This document shows, piece by piece, positions 47,473-59,435 of a DNA stretch of 64,000 nt. The translations under genes were made by a program, and so were the position numbers. Under the pieces are notes generated by a model. The model was not told the origin of the DNA, ran no database searches, and saw nothing but the letters and a program-made list of their open reading frames with translations. The DNA lies in the NCBI RefSeq assembly GCF_000730605.1, contig NZ_BBIS01000028.1, forward strand, positions 16,234 through 80,233. The letters are read 5' to 3'. How positions within the stretch are numbered: the first letter of the stretch is position 1; every line of letters starts with the position of its first letter. This DNA is from Pseudomonas monteilii NBRC 103158 = DSM 14164. GTDB taxonomy: Bacteria > Pseudomonadota > Gammaproteobacteria > Pseudomonadales > Pseudomonadaceae.

Positions 47473-48237
47473 ATGACTAGCACCCAACATACCGACGTGG
47501 TCCAGCGCCAGTTCGGCGAACAGGCCAGCGCCTACCTCAGCAGCACCGTGCACGCTCAGGGCAGTGAATTCGCCCTGCTGCAGGCCGAGCTGGCGGGGCA
47601 GGGCAATGCCCGCGTGCTGGACCTGGGCTGTGGTGCCGGTCATGTCAGTTTCCACGTTGCCCCGCTGGTGAGCGAAGTGGTCGCCTACGACCTGTCGCAA
47701 TCCATGCTCGACGTGGTCGCCAGTGCCGCCGCCGAGCGCGGCCTGGCCAATATCACCACCGAGCGCGGTGTCGCCGAACGTCTGCCGTTCGCCGATGCCT
47801 CGTTCGAATTCGTCTTCAGCCGCTACTCGGCCCACCACTGGAGCGACCTGGGCCTGGCCCTGCGCGAAGTGCGCCGGGTGCTCAAGCCGGGTGGCGTGGC
47901 GGCGTTCATCGACGTGATGTCGCCGGGCAGCCCGCTGCTCGACACCTACCTGCAAACGGTCGAGGTGCTGCGTGACACCAGCCATGTGCGCGACTACTCC
48001 GCCGCCGAATGGCAGCGTCAGGTCAGCGAGGCTGGCCTGCATGTGCGCAGTCACACCCGCCAGCCCTTGCGCCTGGAGTTCGGCAGCTGGGTGGAGCGCA
48101 TGCGCACCCCCGAGCCAATGCGCGTGGCCATCCGCCAATTGCAGCAAGCCATGGGCGAAGAAGTACGGCAGTATTACCAGATCGAGGCCGATGGCTCGTT
48201 CAGCACCGATGTGCTGGTGCTGTGGGCCGAGCGTTAA
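47473..48237 (+). CDS. Class I SAM-dependent methyltransferase within the leu operon
   Basis: A 254-residue methyltransferase. VLDLGCGAGHVSFHVAPLV is motif I, VVAYDLSQSMLDV binds the adenosine, and ERLPFADASFEFVFSRYSAH is the acidic motif IV region. It resembles UbiE/MenG-type methyltransferases (Methyltransf_11), but the substrate is unknown. ATG 47473 follows AAAGGATCGAG. It lies between leuD and leuB, an insertion in the leucine pathway that is conserved in Pseudomonas. Confidence 0.88.
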   Translation: MTSTQHTDVVQRQFGEQASAYLSSTVHAQGSEFALLQAELAGQGNARVLDLGCGAGHVSFHVAPLVSEVVAYDLSQSMLDVVASAAAERGLANITTERGVAERLPFADASFEFVFSRYSAHHWSDLGLALREVRRVLKPGGVAAFIDVMSPGSPLLDTYLQTVEVLRDTSHVRDYSAAEWQRQVSEAGLHVRSHTRQPLRLEFGSWVERMRTPEPMRVAIRQLQQAMGEEVRQYYQIEADGSFSTDVLVLWAER

Positions 48238-48245
48238 GCACTTTT

Positions 48246-48270
48246 CGGTGCGGCCCGTTTGGCCGCACCG
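48246..48270 (+). promoter_or_regulatory. Hairpin between the methyltransferase and leuB
   Basis: CGGTGCGGCC and GGCCGCACCG form a perfect 10-bp stem with a 5-nt loop, just after the methyltransferase stop. No T tract follows, so it may stabilise or process the transcript rather than end it. Confidence 0.5.
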
Positions 48271-48291
48271 CGTGAATGGATAGAGGAAAGC

Positions 48292-49374
<1,083 letters not shown>

Positions 49375-49437
49375 TCTCTCTGGCCCGCCACCCTAAATTC
49401 CCGGTGGCGGCCCACTTTTAGCAAAGGTGTAGTTGCG

Positions 49438-50550
49438 ATGAAACGTGTAGGTCTGATCGGTTGGCGCGGTATGGTCGGTTCCGTGCTCATGCAGCGGATG
49501 CTGGAGGAGCAGGACTTCGACCTTATCGAGCCGGTGTTCTTCACTACCTCCAATGTTGGCGGCCAGGGCCCGAACGTGGGCAAGGATACAGCGCCGCTCA
49601 AGGACGCTTATTCGATTGAAGAACTCAAGACCCTCGACGTGATCCTGACCTGCCAGGGCGGCGACTACACCAACGAGGTCTTCCCCAAGCTGCGTGAAGC
49701 CGGCTGGCAGGGTTACTGGATCGACGCCGCTTCGTCCCTGCGCATGCAGGATGACGCGGTCATCATCCTCGACCCGGTCAACCGCAAGGTCATCGACCAG
49801 CAGCTGGACGCCGGTACCAAGAACTACATCGGCGGCAACTGCACCGTCAGCCTGATGCTGATGGGCCTGGGCGGCCTGTTCGAAGCCGGCCTGGTGGAAT
49901 GGATGAGCGCCATGACCTACCAGGCAGCCTCGGGTGCCGGCGCGCAGAACATGCGCGAGCTGATCAAGCAGATGGGTGCCACCCACGCCGCCGTGGCCGA
50001 TGACCTGGCTAACCCGGCCAGCGCCATCCTCGATATCGACCGCAAGGTTGCCGAGACCATGCGCGGTGATGCATTCCCGACCGAGAACTTCGGTGTGCCA
50101 CTGGCTGGCAGCCTGATCCCGTGGATCGACAAGGAACTGCCGAACGGCCAGAGCCGCGAAGAGTGGAAGGCCCAGGCCGAAACCAACAAGATCCTCGGTC
50201 GCTTCAAGAGCCCGATCCCGGTCGACGGCATCTGCGTGCGCATCGGCGCCATGCGCTGCCACAGCCAGGCACTGACCATCAAGCTGAACAAGGACGTGCC
50301 GCTGGCCGATATCGAAGGCATGATCAGCCAGCACAACCCTTGGGTGAAGCTGGTGCCGAACCAGCGTGAAATCAGCATGCAGGAACTGACCCCGACCAAG
50401 GTCACCGGCACTCTGAACATTCCGGTTGGCCGCCTGCGCAAGCTGAACATGGGTTCGCAGTACCTGGGTGCGTTCACCGTGGGTGACCAGCTGCTATGGG
50501 GCGCGGCAGAACCGCTGCGCCGCATGCTGCGGATTCTGCTGGAGCGTTGA
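49438..50550 (+). CDS. asd: Aspartate-semialdehyde dehydrogenase
   Basis: Asd reduces aspartyl phosphate to the semialdehyde for lysine, threonine and methionine synthesis. The 370-residue protein has the NADP loop [17 protein letters not shown] and catalytic C135 in [10 protein letters not shown], as in the E. coli-type enzyme. AAAGGTG lies before the ATG. A strong terminator follows. Confidence 0.96.
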   Translation: MKRVGLIGWRGMVGSVLMQRMLEEQDFDLIEPVFFTTSNVGGQGPNVGKDTAPLKDAYSIEELKTLDVILTCQGGDYTNEVFPKLREAGWQGYWIDAASSLRMQDDAVIILDPVNRKVIDQQLDAGTKNYIGGNCTVSLMLMGLGGLFEAGLVEWMSAMTYQAASGAGAQNMRELIKQMGATHAAVADDLANPASAILDIDRKVAETMRGDAFPTENFGVPLAGSLIPWIDKELPNGQSREEWKAQAETNKILGRFKSPIPVDGICVRIGAMRCHSQALTIKLNKDVPLADIEGMISQHNPWVKLVPNQREISMQELTPTKVTGTLNIPVGRLRKLNMGSQYLGAFTVGDQLLWGAAEPLRRMLRILLER

Positions 50551-50566
50551 TCGTTCTGCTGTAATT

Positions 50567-50600
50567 AAAAACCCGCGCTGGCGACAGCGCGGGTTTTTTT
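50567..50600 (+). terminator. Intrinsic terminator after asd
   Basis: ACCCGCGCTG (50571-50580) and CAGCGCGGGT (50585-50594) form a perfect 10-bp stem with a GCGA loop, flanked by A and followed by seven T. It ends the leu-asd transcript. Confidence 0.93.
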
Positions 50601-50746
50601 ATGCCTGGGGTGAGGTTTGCAGCGCCAGGCAGCCCTTACGCAACCCATTGCGACCCTTATCCGGCGAAAATACGGCCATCACAGACAAACCTCTACAATC
50701 CGAGTAAAGTGCCGCCCCCGCCGTTCTCAGCAAAAAGGATCCTTTC

Positions 50747-51751
50747 ATGACACACCCTTTGGATATCGCCGTCGTCGGCGCCACCGGCAGCGTCGGTGAA
50801 GCCTTGGTGCAGATCCTCGAAGAGCTGGACTTCCCGGTCGCTACCTTGCACCTGCTGGCCAGCATGGAATCGGCGGGCAGCAGCGTGATGTTCGCCGGCA
50901 AGAAGCTCAAGGTGCGCGAGGTGGACAGCTTCGACTTCGCCCAGGTCAAGCTGGCTTTCTTCGCCACAGGTGCTGCAGTCAGCCGCAGCTTTGCCGGCAA
51001 GGCACTGCAAGCAGGTTGCACCGTCATTGACCTGTCCGGTGGCCTGGACGACGCCCTGGCCCTGGTCCCTGAAGCCAACGCCGAACGCCTGGCTGGCCTG
51101 GCGCTGCCGGCACGCATTGTCAGTCCGTGCTCGGCCGCCGTTGCCGTGGCCGTCGCGCTGGCACCGCTCAAGGGCCTGCTGGACATCGAGCGGGTGCAGG
51201 TAATGGCATCGCTGGCGGTGTCTGCACAAGGCCGTGAGGCCGTCAGCGAGCTGGCCCGTCAAACGGCAGAGCTGCTCAATGCCCGGCCGCTGGAACCGCG
51301 CTTCTTCGATCGCCAGGTGGCTTTCAACCTGCTGGCCCAGGTTGGCGCGGCCGACGAGCAGGGCCACACGGCGCTGGAACGCCGGCTGGTCAACGAGTTG
51401 CGTGTGCTGCTGGGCATGCCTGAGCTGAAGATTTCCGTGAGCTGCGTTCAAGTCCCGGTGTTTTTCGGCGATAGCTTCAGTGTGGCGGTGCAGAGCCGTC
51501 GCCCGGTCGACCTTGAAGCGGTCAACCAGGCCCTGGAAGCAGCCGACAGCGTAGAGCGGGTGGAGCGTGATGATTATCCGACCCCGGTTGGTGACGCAGT
51601 AGGCCAAGACGTGGTCTATGTTGGTCGTGTACGTCACGGTGTTGATGAAGACCAGCAGCTCAATCTCTGGCTGACCACCGACAATGTGCGCAAAGGCGCC
51701 GCGCTCAATGCCGTGCAAGTGGCGCAATTGTTGATTAAACACATGCCGTAA
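50747..51751 (+). CDS. usg: Asd-like paralogue (Usg type) with altered active site
   Basis: A 334-residue protein with the NAD(P)-fold start DIAVVGATGSVGEALVQIL and clear similarity to the second class of Asd. The catalytic cysteine region reads SPCSAAV (C128) instead of the usual NPNCST, and the base motif reads FFGDSF where active Asd has GHS. The histidine base is therefore lost, as in E. coli Usg, an Asd homologue without known function. Unlike Usg next to truA in E. coli, fimV lies between the two here. A -10 TACAAT lies near 50693. Confidence 0.88.
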   Translation: MTHPLDIAVVGATGSVGEALVQILEELDFPVATLHLLASMESAGSSVMFAGKKLKVREVDSFDFAQVKLAFFATGAAVSRSFAGKALQAGCTVIDLSGGLDDALALVPEANAERLAGLALPARIVSPCSAAVAVAVALAPLKGLLDIERVQVMASLAVSAQGREAVSELARQTAELLNARPLEPRFFDRQVAFNLLAQVGAADEQGHTALERRLVNELRVLLGMPELKISVSCVQVPVFFGDSFSVAVQSRRPVDLEAVNQALEAADSVERVERDDYPTPVGDAVGQDVVYVGRVRHGVDEDQQLNLWLTTDNVRKGAALNAVQVAQLLIKHMP

Positions 51752-51822
51752 AAGATACTGGCGAGCACTTTTGTCCTGCTCCGCATGCAGGTTTCGGGAC
51801 GATTCATACAAGGGAAGAGGTC

Positions 51823-54612
51823 ATGCTTCGAATTCGCAAACTGGTTCTGGCCATGGCTGCAGCATCGGCGCTGTCGTCTGGCATGGCGAATGCGCTGGGC
51901 CTGGGGGAGCTGACCCTGAAGTCGGCACAGAATCAGCCGCTGGACGCCGAGATCGAATTGCTCGATGTGCGCGACCTCAAAGCCGCCGAAGTGGCGCCTA
52001 GCCTGGCGCCACCGGAAGAGTTCAGCAAGGCCGGGGTGGCGTTTCCGACCTACCTCGAAGACCTGACCTTCACACCGGTGATCAACCCCAACGGTAAAAG
52101 CGTGCTGCGGGTTACCTCCAGCCAGCCGCTGCCAGGGCCGGTGGTCAAGTTCCTGGTTCAGGTGATGTGGCCGCAAGGCCGCCTGCTGCGCGACTACAGC
52201 GTGCTGCTTGACCAGGCCAAGGCCCAGGGCGACAAGCCGGCTGCAGGCAATGTGACACCGGCCACAACCGGCGCCAGCAGCTACACCACCCAGCGCCGCG
52301 ACACCTTGTGGCAGATTGCCGCGCGCAACACGCAAGGTGGCTCGATCCAGCAGACCATGATCGCAATCCAGGCGCTGAACCCGGATGCCTTCATCGGTAA
52401 CAACATCAACCAACTGAAGGTGGGCCAGGTATTGCGCCTGCCCGACCAGCAGCAGATCCAGAGCATTCCGCAGGGCGAGGCCAACAGCGAAGTGGCCGAG
52501 CAGTATGCCGCCTGGCGTGAAGGCCGGCGCCTGGGCCCGCGTGCCCGCCAGCTCGACGCTACCCGCCGCGGTGCCGCCGAGGCTGCGCCGGCGCGCATCG
52601 CCCAGGGCGACAACTTGCGCCTGGTCAGCCCGGGCAATCAGGCCGGCCAGGCCAAGGCGTTGAATGACAAGCTGGCGGTGGCCCAGGAAAGCCTGGATAC
52701 CAGCCGCCGCGACAACGAAGAACTGAAAAGCCGCATGTCCGACCTGCAGAGCCAGCTGGACAAGCTGCAGCGTCTGATCGAGCTGAAGAATGACCAGTTG
52801 GCCCGCCTTCAAGCCCAGGGTGCGGCAGCGCCGGCGACGGCTGCCGCCGCCGCCAAACCGGTTGAGCCGGCGGCAACTGCCCAGCCGGCGGCCAAGCCCG
52901 CACCGGCTGCCGTCGATACAGCGCCCAAGCCGGTGCCGGCAGCCAAGCCTGCGCCTGTCGGGCAGCCGAATAGCGCGCTCGACCAGATTCTGGGCAACCC
53001 ATGGCTGATCGGGATAATTGCCGGTTCCAGCCTGCTGGTGCTGGCACTGCTGCTGTGGCTGCTGGCGCGTAAGCGTAAAGCCCAGCAAGAAGCTGAAAAG
53101 CACCTGCGCATGGCACGGGCGCTGGAGGAAGAGCAGGGCACAGGCTTTGACACCGATACCCAGAGCCTCGATGGCGTCGAAGTTTCGGAGCCGAGCGTTA
53201 CCCTGTCGCCAGCCGTGGTCGCCGCTTCAGCCGCCGCTGCCGTTGCTGCGGAAAAAGTGGCTGAGCCTTCTGCCGAGTCGGCGCCGGAAGCTGAACCGCA
53301 AGCCGACCCGCATGCCGCGCTGCTGGCGGAAGTTGACCAATGCCTGGCCGAAGGCCGCCTGAATCGCGCCACCGACCTGCTGGAGCCCGCCGTGGCTGCC
53401 GCGCCAGAACGTGACGACCTGCGCCTGAAGCTGATGGGCGTGTACGCCCGCCAGGGTGACCAGAGCGCGTTCGCCGAGCAGGAGCGCAAGCTGCCGGGCA
53501 GCGAGCAGAACATTGCCGAAGTCGCCGGCTTGAAAGAACGTTACCCCGCCATGCTCGGCCTGGCTGCAGCCGGCCTGGGCGCGGCGGCACTGGCTGCCGA
53601 GATGGATGAGCAGTATGTGCAGGAGCTGCTGCACGATGAGGCCGAGTCGCCAGTGGTTGCCGACGTGGTGCCTGAGGAAGTGCCTGAATTCGAGCCGCAA
53701 GTGGAGGCTGAGCCAGAGGTCGTCGCGCAAGCGGAGCCTGAAGCCGTGTTCGAGCCAGAAACCGAGCTGGATGCCTTCGATGATGTGCCGACCCTTGATG
53801 TATCGGGCCTGGAAGCGCATGGCCTCGATGAGCAGGATCTGGACAGTGCCTTCGACTTGAGCCTGGGTGAAGACCTGCCCGAAGAAGACCCGCTGGCCGC
53901 GCCGCTGCTGGACGAGGCTATGCAGCAGGAGCCTGTACCTGACGAGTTGGTCATTGCCGAGCCTGTGCTGGATGAGCCTGCATTTGAAGAGGCTCAGCCG
54001 GAAGAACCGCCGTTTGCCGTGGATGCCGAACTGCAAGCCGACGCTGATGCCGATTTCGAGGCCATGCTGGACCAGGCCGAGCCGCAGCCAGCCGTGGACC
54101 TGTCTGACTTCGACCTTGATGTCAGTGAGCCGGTTGCCCCGGCTGCTCCAGATGCCGTTGAAGAGGCCCCGGTGGATGTTGCCGCCGAACTGGCCGCCTT
54201 CGATAGCGAGCCGGCATTCGAACCAGTCTCCGACTTTGACCTGCCATCGGACTTTGATCTGTCGTTGTCGCTGGAAGATGATTCGCCGGCGGCCAAGAGC
54301 TTTGCCTCGGAGCTGGACGACGTCAATGCCGAGTTGGACAAGCTGTCGCAGAGCCTGGAATCGCCTTCGCTGGAACCGCATTTCACTGCAGAAGACGCAG
54401 TTGCGCAGCCGGATCCCGAGCCGCCACTGGACGACCTGGACTTCGACTTCTTCTCCGGCAGTGACGAAGTGGCCACCAAACTCGACCTGGCCCGCGCCTA
54501 CATCGACATGGGCGACAGCCAGGGTGCGCGCGACATCCTTGATGAAGTGGTCAAGGACGGCGACGACGGTCAGCGCCAGGAAGCCGAGGACATGCTCTCT
54601 CGCCTGGTTTGA
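51823..54612 (+). CDS. fimV: FimV/HubP-family polar motility protein
   Basis: A 929-residue inner-membrane protein that organises the cell pole in type IV pilus and chemotaxis systems. A signal-like N-terminus (LVLAMAAASALSSGMANA) precedes a FimV N-terminal domain. A peptidoglycan-binding LysM domain covers about 153-206, then a coiled coil (about 270-325). One membrane helix follows near 393-415 (WLIGIIAGSSLLVLALLLWL). The cytoplasmic part is very acidic and ends in a TPR-like FimV C-terminal domain (TKLDLARAYIDMGDSQGARD). It lies between usg and truA, its usual place in Pseudomonas. Confidence 0.92.
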   Translation: MLRIRKLVLAMAAASALSSGMANALGLGELTLKSAQNQPLDAEIELLDVRDLKAAEVAPSLAPPEEFSKAGVAFPTYLEDLTFTPVINPNGKSVLRVTSSQPLPGPVVKFLVQVMWPQGRLLRDYSVLLDQAKAQGDKPAAGNVTPATTGASSYTTQRRDTLWQIAARNTQGGSIQQTMIAIQALNPDAFIGNNINQLKVGQVLRLPDQQQIQSIPQGEANSEVAEQYAAWREGRRLGPRARQLDATRRGAAEAAPARIAQGDNLRLVSPGNQAGQAKALNDKLAVAQESLDTSRRDNEELKSRMSDLQSQLDKLQRLIELKNDQLARLQAQGAAAPATAAAAAKPVEPAATAQPAAKPAPAAVDTAPKPVPAAKPAPVGQPNSALDQILGNPWLIGIIAGSSLLVLALLLWLLARKRKAQQEAEKHLRMARALEEEQGTGFDTDTQSLDGVEVSEPSVTLSPAVVAASAAAAVAAEKVAEPSAESAPEAEPQADPHAALLAEVDQCLAEGRLNRATDLLEPAVAAAPERDDLRLKLMGVYARQGDQSAFAEQERKLPGSEQNIAEVAGLKERYPAMLGLAAAGLGAAALAAEMDEQYVQELLHDEAESPVVADVVPEEVPEFEPQVEAEPEVVAQAEPEAVFEPETELDAFDDVPTLDVSGLEAHGLDEQDLDSAFDLSLGEDLPEEDPLAAPLLDEAMQQEPVPDELVIAEPVLDEPAFEEAQPEEPPFAVDAELQADADADFEAMLDQAEPQPAVDLSDFDLDVSEPVAPAAPDAVEEAPVDVAAELAAFDSEPAFEPVSDFDLPSDFDLSLSLEDDSPAAKSFASELDDVNAELDKLSQSLESPSLEPHFTAEDAVAQPDPEPPLDDLDFDFFSGSDEVATKLDLARAYIDMGDSQGARDILDEVVKDGDDGQRQEAEDMLSRLV

Positions 54613-54669
54613 TATCGTCCTCAAATGAAGTGCATGTCAACGGCAGCCCTACACGGCTGCCGTTGTCGT

Positions 54670-54675
54670 TATAAT
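54670..54675 (+). promoter_or_regulatory. Consensus -10 element before truA
   Basis: A perfect TATAAT is present, with a weak -35. It predicts transcription near 54682, so truA must start after that point. Confidence 0.55.
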
Positions 54676-54711
54676 CCCCGCCATTTCGTACACCCCACAG
54701 GTTTCAAGCGC

Positions 54712-55566
54712 TTGGACATCATCGACACCGCCGCCACCGAATCCGCGGCCGAAGGCTATTCCCGTATCGCCCTGGGCGTGGAGTACAAGGGCGCCCGCTA
54801 CCGCGGCTGGCAGCGCCAGGCCAGCGGCGTGCCAAGTGTCCAGCAGGCCTTGGAGCAAGCACTGTCCAAAGTCGCGAACGAGCCGATTTCGGTGATTTGC
54901 GCCGGGCGTACCGACGCCGGTGTCCACGGCTGCGGGCAGATCGTGCACTTCGACACCCGCGCTGTGCGCGACGAGCGCGCCTGGACCATGGGCACCAACT
55001 TCAACCTGCCGCACGACATTAGTGTGGTCTGGTCGCGGTCGATGCCGGCCGATTTCCATGCACGCTTCAAGGCCTGTGCCCGGCGTTATCGCTACGTTAT
55101 CTACAACGACCCGATCCGCCCGGCGCACCTGGCCGAGGAAGTCACCTGGAACCACCGCCCGCTGGATGTCGAGCGCATGGCCGAGGCTGCGCAGTTCCTG
55201 CTCGGCACCCACGACTTCAGCGCCTTCCGCGCCAGCCAGTGCCAGGCAAAGTCGCCGGTCAAGCACATCTACCACCTGCGCGTTACCCGCCATGGCCAGA
55301 TGATCGTGCTGGACGTGCGCGCCACCGCGTTCCTGCACCACATGGTGCGCAATATTGCCGGTGTGTTGATGGCCATCGGTGCCGGCGAGCGCCCCGTCAC
55401 CTGGGCGCGTGAAGTGCTGGAAGGGCGCGACCGCCGTGAAGCCGGGGTCACGGCCCATCCATACGGGCTGTACCTGGTGCAGGTGGAGTACCCCGAGGAA
55501 TATGCACTGCCCCAGCGTTACATCGGCCCACACTTTTTGACCGGTTATGAGGCGTTGGCAGACTGA
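54712..55566 (+). CDS. truA: tRNA pseudouridine(38-40) synthase
   Basis: TruA modifies uridines 38-40 of many tRNAs. The 284-residue protein has VEYKGARYRGWQRQ and the catalytic aspartate in GRTDAGVHG. TTG 54712 is the likely start, because the in-frame ATG 54625 lies upstream of the -10 element and the known family N-terminus begins shortly after 54712. The start is tentative. Confidence 0.9.
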   Translation: MDIIDTAATESAAEGYSRIALGVEYKGARYRGWQRQASGVPSVQQALEQALSKVANEPISVICAGRTDAGVHGCGQIVHFDTRAVRDERAWTMGTNFNLPHDISVVWSRSMPADFHARFKACARRYRYVIYNDPIRPAHLAEEVTWNHRPLDVERMAEAAQFLLGTHDFSAFRASQCQAKSPVKHIYHLRVTRHGQMIVLDVRATAFLHHMVRNIAGVLMAIGAGERPVTWAREVLEGRDRREAGVTAHPYGLYLVQVEYPEEYALPQRYIGPHFLTGYEALAD

Positions 55567-55591
55567 CGGGCGAAAAGTCATTTGCTAACAT
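55563..55591 (+). promoter_or_regulatory. Predicted promoter of trpF
   Basis: CTGACG (55563-55568), a 17-bp spacer and TAACAT (55586-55591) preceded by TG. It overlaps the end of truA. Confidence 0.55.
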
Positions 55592-55627
55592 CCGGCCTTT
55601 CACCGCAATAACCAAGGTTCGCTGTTC

Positions 55628-56248
55628 ATGAGCAATGTTCGCAGCAAGATCTGTGGGATCACCCGTATCGAAGACGCACTGGCCGCTGCCGAAGCGGGTG
55701 CCGATGCCATCGGTTTCGTCTTCTATGCCAAGAGCCCTCGCGCCGTGGACGTGCGCCAGGCGCGTGCGATCATTGCCGAACTGCCACCGTTCGTGACCAC
55801 GGTCGGGCTGTTCGTCAACGCCTCGCGTTGCGAGCTGAACGAGATCCTCGAAGTGGTTCCGCTGGACCTGCTACAGTTCCACGGCGACGAAACGCCACAG
55901 GACTGCGAAGGCTACCACCGCCCCTGGATCAAGGCCCTGCGTGTTCGCCCGGGTGACGACCTGGAGGCGGCGTGCCAGCGGTACGCGGGCGCACGCGGTA
56001 TTTTGCTGGATACCTACGTGGCGGGTGTGCCGGGGGGAACCGGAGAGGCGTTCGACTGGTCTCTGGTGCCGGAGCGCCTGAGCAAACCGATCATCCTGGC
56101 GGGCGGGCTGTCGGCCGATAACGTCGGCCAGGCCATTGCCCAGGTGCGGCCTTACGCGGTGGATGTCAGCGGTGGCGTCGAGCAGGCCAAGGGCATCAAG
56201 GATGCCGCGAAGATCGAGGCGTTCATGCGGGCCGTGAAACAGGCGTGA
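55628..56248 (+). CDS. trpF: Phosphoribosylanthranilate isomerase
   Basis: TrpF catalyses the third step of tryptophan synthesis. The 206-residue TIM-barrel protein starts with [20 protein letters not shown] (catalytic cysteine in KICG) and contains LQFHGDETP and [12 protein letters not shown]. No other trp gene is adjacent; truA-trpF-accD is the usual Pseudomonas order. AAGGTTCG-type spacing precedes the ATG. Confidence 0.95.
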   Translation: MSNVRSKICGITRIEDALAAAEAGADAIGFVFYAKSPRAVDVRQARAIIAELPPFVTTVGLFVNASRCELNEILEVVPLDLLQFHGDETPQDCEGYHRPWIKALRVRPGDDLEAACQRYAGARGILLDTYVAGVPGGTGEAFDWSLVPERLSKPIILAGGLSADNVGQAIAQVRPYAVDVSGGVEQAKGIKDAAKIEAFMRAVKQA

Positions 56249-56467
56249 TGGCAGATGTGACGGCTGGCTGCGCGCCATCGTCCATAGCTTTCGCAGCCCT
56301 GCTGGGCAGCTGCCTGCACAGGCGGCAGAACAACACATTAGCGGTGGAGCGGTGCGCTGGAAGCCCCGGCGGCCGGTCCACCATCGTTTGATAAAAGATT
56401 TTGAGCTCAAGGGCAGGGCAGGGCCGGCGACACCGGCCCCCGCCTGCCAATACTGGAGAAAGAAAGC
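56249..56467 (+). other. Gap trpF-accD, no gene seen
   Basis: 219 bases with a GGGCCGG / CCGGCCC hairpin (56424-56442) and an AT-rich stretch TGATAAAAGATTTTG (56389-56403), possibly the accD promoter. GGAGAAAG precedes accD. Confidence 0.5.
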
Positions 56468-57360
<893 letters not shown>

Positions 57361-57361
<1 letters not shown>

Positions 57362-58668
57362 TGAAACAACGATCCCTGGGCGAGTGGCTCGCCTACCTCG
57401 AGCAGTTGCACCCCTCGGCCATCGACATGGGCCTGGAGCGGTCGCAGAAGGTGCTTGCCCGGCTGGCGCTGGGCAAGCTGGCGCCACGCGTGGTGACGGT
57501 AACCGGCACCAACGGCAAGGGCTCCACCTGCGCCTTCGTGGCCTCGCTGCTGCGCGCCCAGGGGCTCAAGGTCGGCGTGTACAGCTCGCCGCACCTGTTG
57601 CGTTACAACGAGCGGGTGCTGATCGATGGCCAAGAGGCCAGCGATGAGCGCCTGTGCGACGCCTTCGCCGCCGTCGAGGCGGCGCGGGGCGACATTTCCC
57701 TGACCTACTTCGAGATGGGCACGCTGGCTGCGTTCTGGTTGTTCTACCAGTCGCAACTGGATGCCGTGGTACTGGAAGTGGGCCTTGGTGGCCGTCTGGA
57801 CACCGTGAACGTGGTGGATGCTGACCTGGCCCTGGTGACCAGTATAGGTGTCGACCATGTCGATTACCTGGGTGATACCCGCGAGCGGGTGGCCTTCGAG
57901 AAGGCGGGTATCTTCCGTCAGGGCAAGCCGGCTTTGTGCGGCGACCTGGACCCGCCGCAGCCGCTGCTGGACAAGGCCGCCGAACTGGCTGCGCCCCTTT
58001 TTCTGCGCGGCCGTGACTTCGACCTGGTAACCGCCGATGGCAGCTGGAGCTGGCGGGGTACGGGGACGGATGGTGCGCAGGTAGAACTGCGTGATCTGCC
58101 TTTGCTTGATCTGCCCATGGAAAATGCCACGCTGGCCTTGCAGGCGTACCTGCTGATGGGCTTGCCCTGGGACGCTGCGCAGGTGCGCCAGGCGTTGCTG
58201 GCTACCCGTATCACCGGTCGCCTGGACCGTCGCCTGCTGAACTGGCAGGGCAAGCCGGTGGAGCTGATGCTGGATGTGGGCCATAACCCGCATGCAGCCG
58301 AGTACCTGGCCCGGCGCCTGGCCGCCCGGCCGCTCAAAGGGCGCCGCCTGGCGGTGTTCGGCCTGCTCGCCGACAAGGACCTGGACGGCGTCGTCGCGCC
58401 CTTGCAGGGCCTGGTAGACGACTGGGCCGTGGCGCCGCTGGATACCCCGCGTAGCCGCCCGGCTGCAGAACTGGCCACGGCCTTGACGAACCTCGGCGCT
58501 GCGGTGAAGTCTTATGCCAGCGTCGACGCGGCCCTTGAGGGACAATGCGCGCAGGCGACGGCGGATGACCAGATCCTGCTGTTCGGTTCGTTTTTCTGTG
58601 TCGCCCAGGCGCTGGAATGGCTGCAGCGGCACACCCAGGAGGGTGAAGTAGATGGCAGTGCTGGATAA
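57361..58668 (+). CDS. folC: Dihydrofolate/folylpolyglutamate synthase
   Basis: FolC adds glutamate to dihydropteroate and folates. The 435-residue Mur-ligase-fold enzyme has the P-loop TGTNGKGSTCAF near residue 48-60 and TSIGVDHVDYLGDTRERVA. ATG 57361 is preferred over GTG 57358. It overlaps the next gene by 17 bases, so the run accD-folC-SPOR-cvpA-purF is probably one transcript. Confidence 0.94.
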
Positions 58669-59317
58669 AGGGATTAAACAGCGCATGGTGGGTGCGCTGG
58701 TGCTGGTGGCGTTGGCGGTGATTTTCCTGCCCATGCTGTTCAGCCGCGAGGACGAGATGCGCCAGGTGCATGTCGAAGCCCCGCAGGCGCCGGCGATGCC
58801 CAGCCTGCCCGAGGTGAAGGTGGAGCCGGTTGCCGTGCCGGAGCCGCAGGCCATCCCGGAAGAGCCTCAGCAACCACCTGTGGTGGTTGATGAGTCCACG
58901 ACACCCGCGAGCACGCCCAGCCAGCCGATCACGCCATCGCCGCAGATCCAGGCGCAGGTTCAGCCGGCCAAGCCGCAGGCGCCAGCGCCCAAGGTCGAGC
59001 CAAAACCTGTGGCTGCGCCTGCGCCAACCGTGGCTGTGGCAAAACCGGCTGCACCCTCGAAGGTCGATGTCAATGGCCTGCCGGTCAGCTGGTCGATCCA
59101 GTTGGCCAGCCTGTCCAACCGCGCTGGCGCTGAAAAGTTGCAGCAAACCCTGCGCAGCCAGGGCTACAACGCCTATATCCGCTCGGCAGGTGGGATGAAC
59201 CGGGTATACGTGGGGCCGTTGATCGAGCGGGCCGAAGCCGAGCGCACGCGTGATGCCATCAACCGCCAGAACAGCCTCAAGGGTTTTGTGGTGCGCTTCC
59301 AGCCTGAGCGCAGCTGA
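58652..59317 (+). CDS. dedD: SPOR-domain protein (DedD-like)
   Basis: A 221-residue cell-division-type protein. A cytoplasmic N-terminus, a membrane helix (VGALVLVALAVIFLPMLF) and a Pro/Val-rich periplasmic linker lead to a C-terminal SPOR domain (SWSIQLASLSNRAGAEKL to the end) that binds denuded septal peptidoglycan. AGGAGGGTGA sits before the ATG inside folC. DedD is a name by family; the order folC-dedD-cvpA-purF is classical in gammaproteobacteria. Confidence 0.9.
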   Translation: MAVLDKGIKQRMVGALVLVALAVIFLPMLFSREDEMRQVHVEAPQAPAMPSLPEVKVEPVAVPEPQAIPEEPQQPPVVVDESTTPASTPSQPITPSPQIQAQVQPAKPQAPAPKVEPKPVAAPAPTVAVAKPAAPSKVDVNGLPVSWSIQLASLSNRAGAEKLQQTLRSQGYNAYIRSAGGMNRVYVGPLIERAEAERTRDAINRQNSLKGFVVRFQPERS

Positions 59318-59323
59318 ACAAGG

Positions 59324-59345
59324 TATTCGCGGGCTTGCCCGCGAA
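59324..59345. repeat. Short REP-type hairpin before cvpA
   Basis: ATTCGCGGGCTTGCCCGCGAAT is a near-perfect palindrome, a minimal version of the REP repeats. It sits just after the SPOR gene. Confidence 0.65.
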
Positions 59346-59435
59346 TGGCTTAACACGAATCCCCCCGACATTCCGCTTACTCCCAGCCCGCTGCTCTGGT
59401 AAAATGCGCCGCCTCAAACGTCTGCAGGCAGCACC

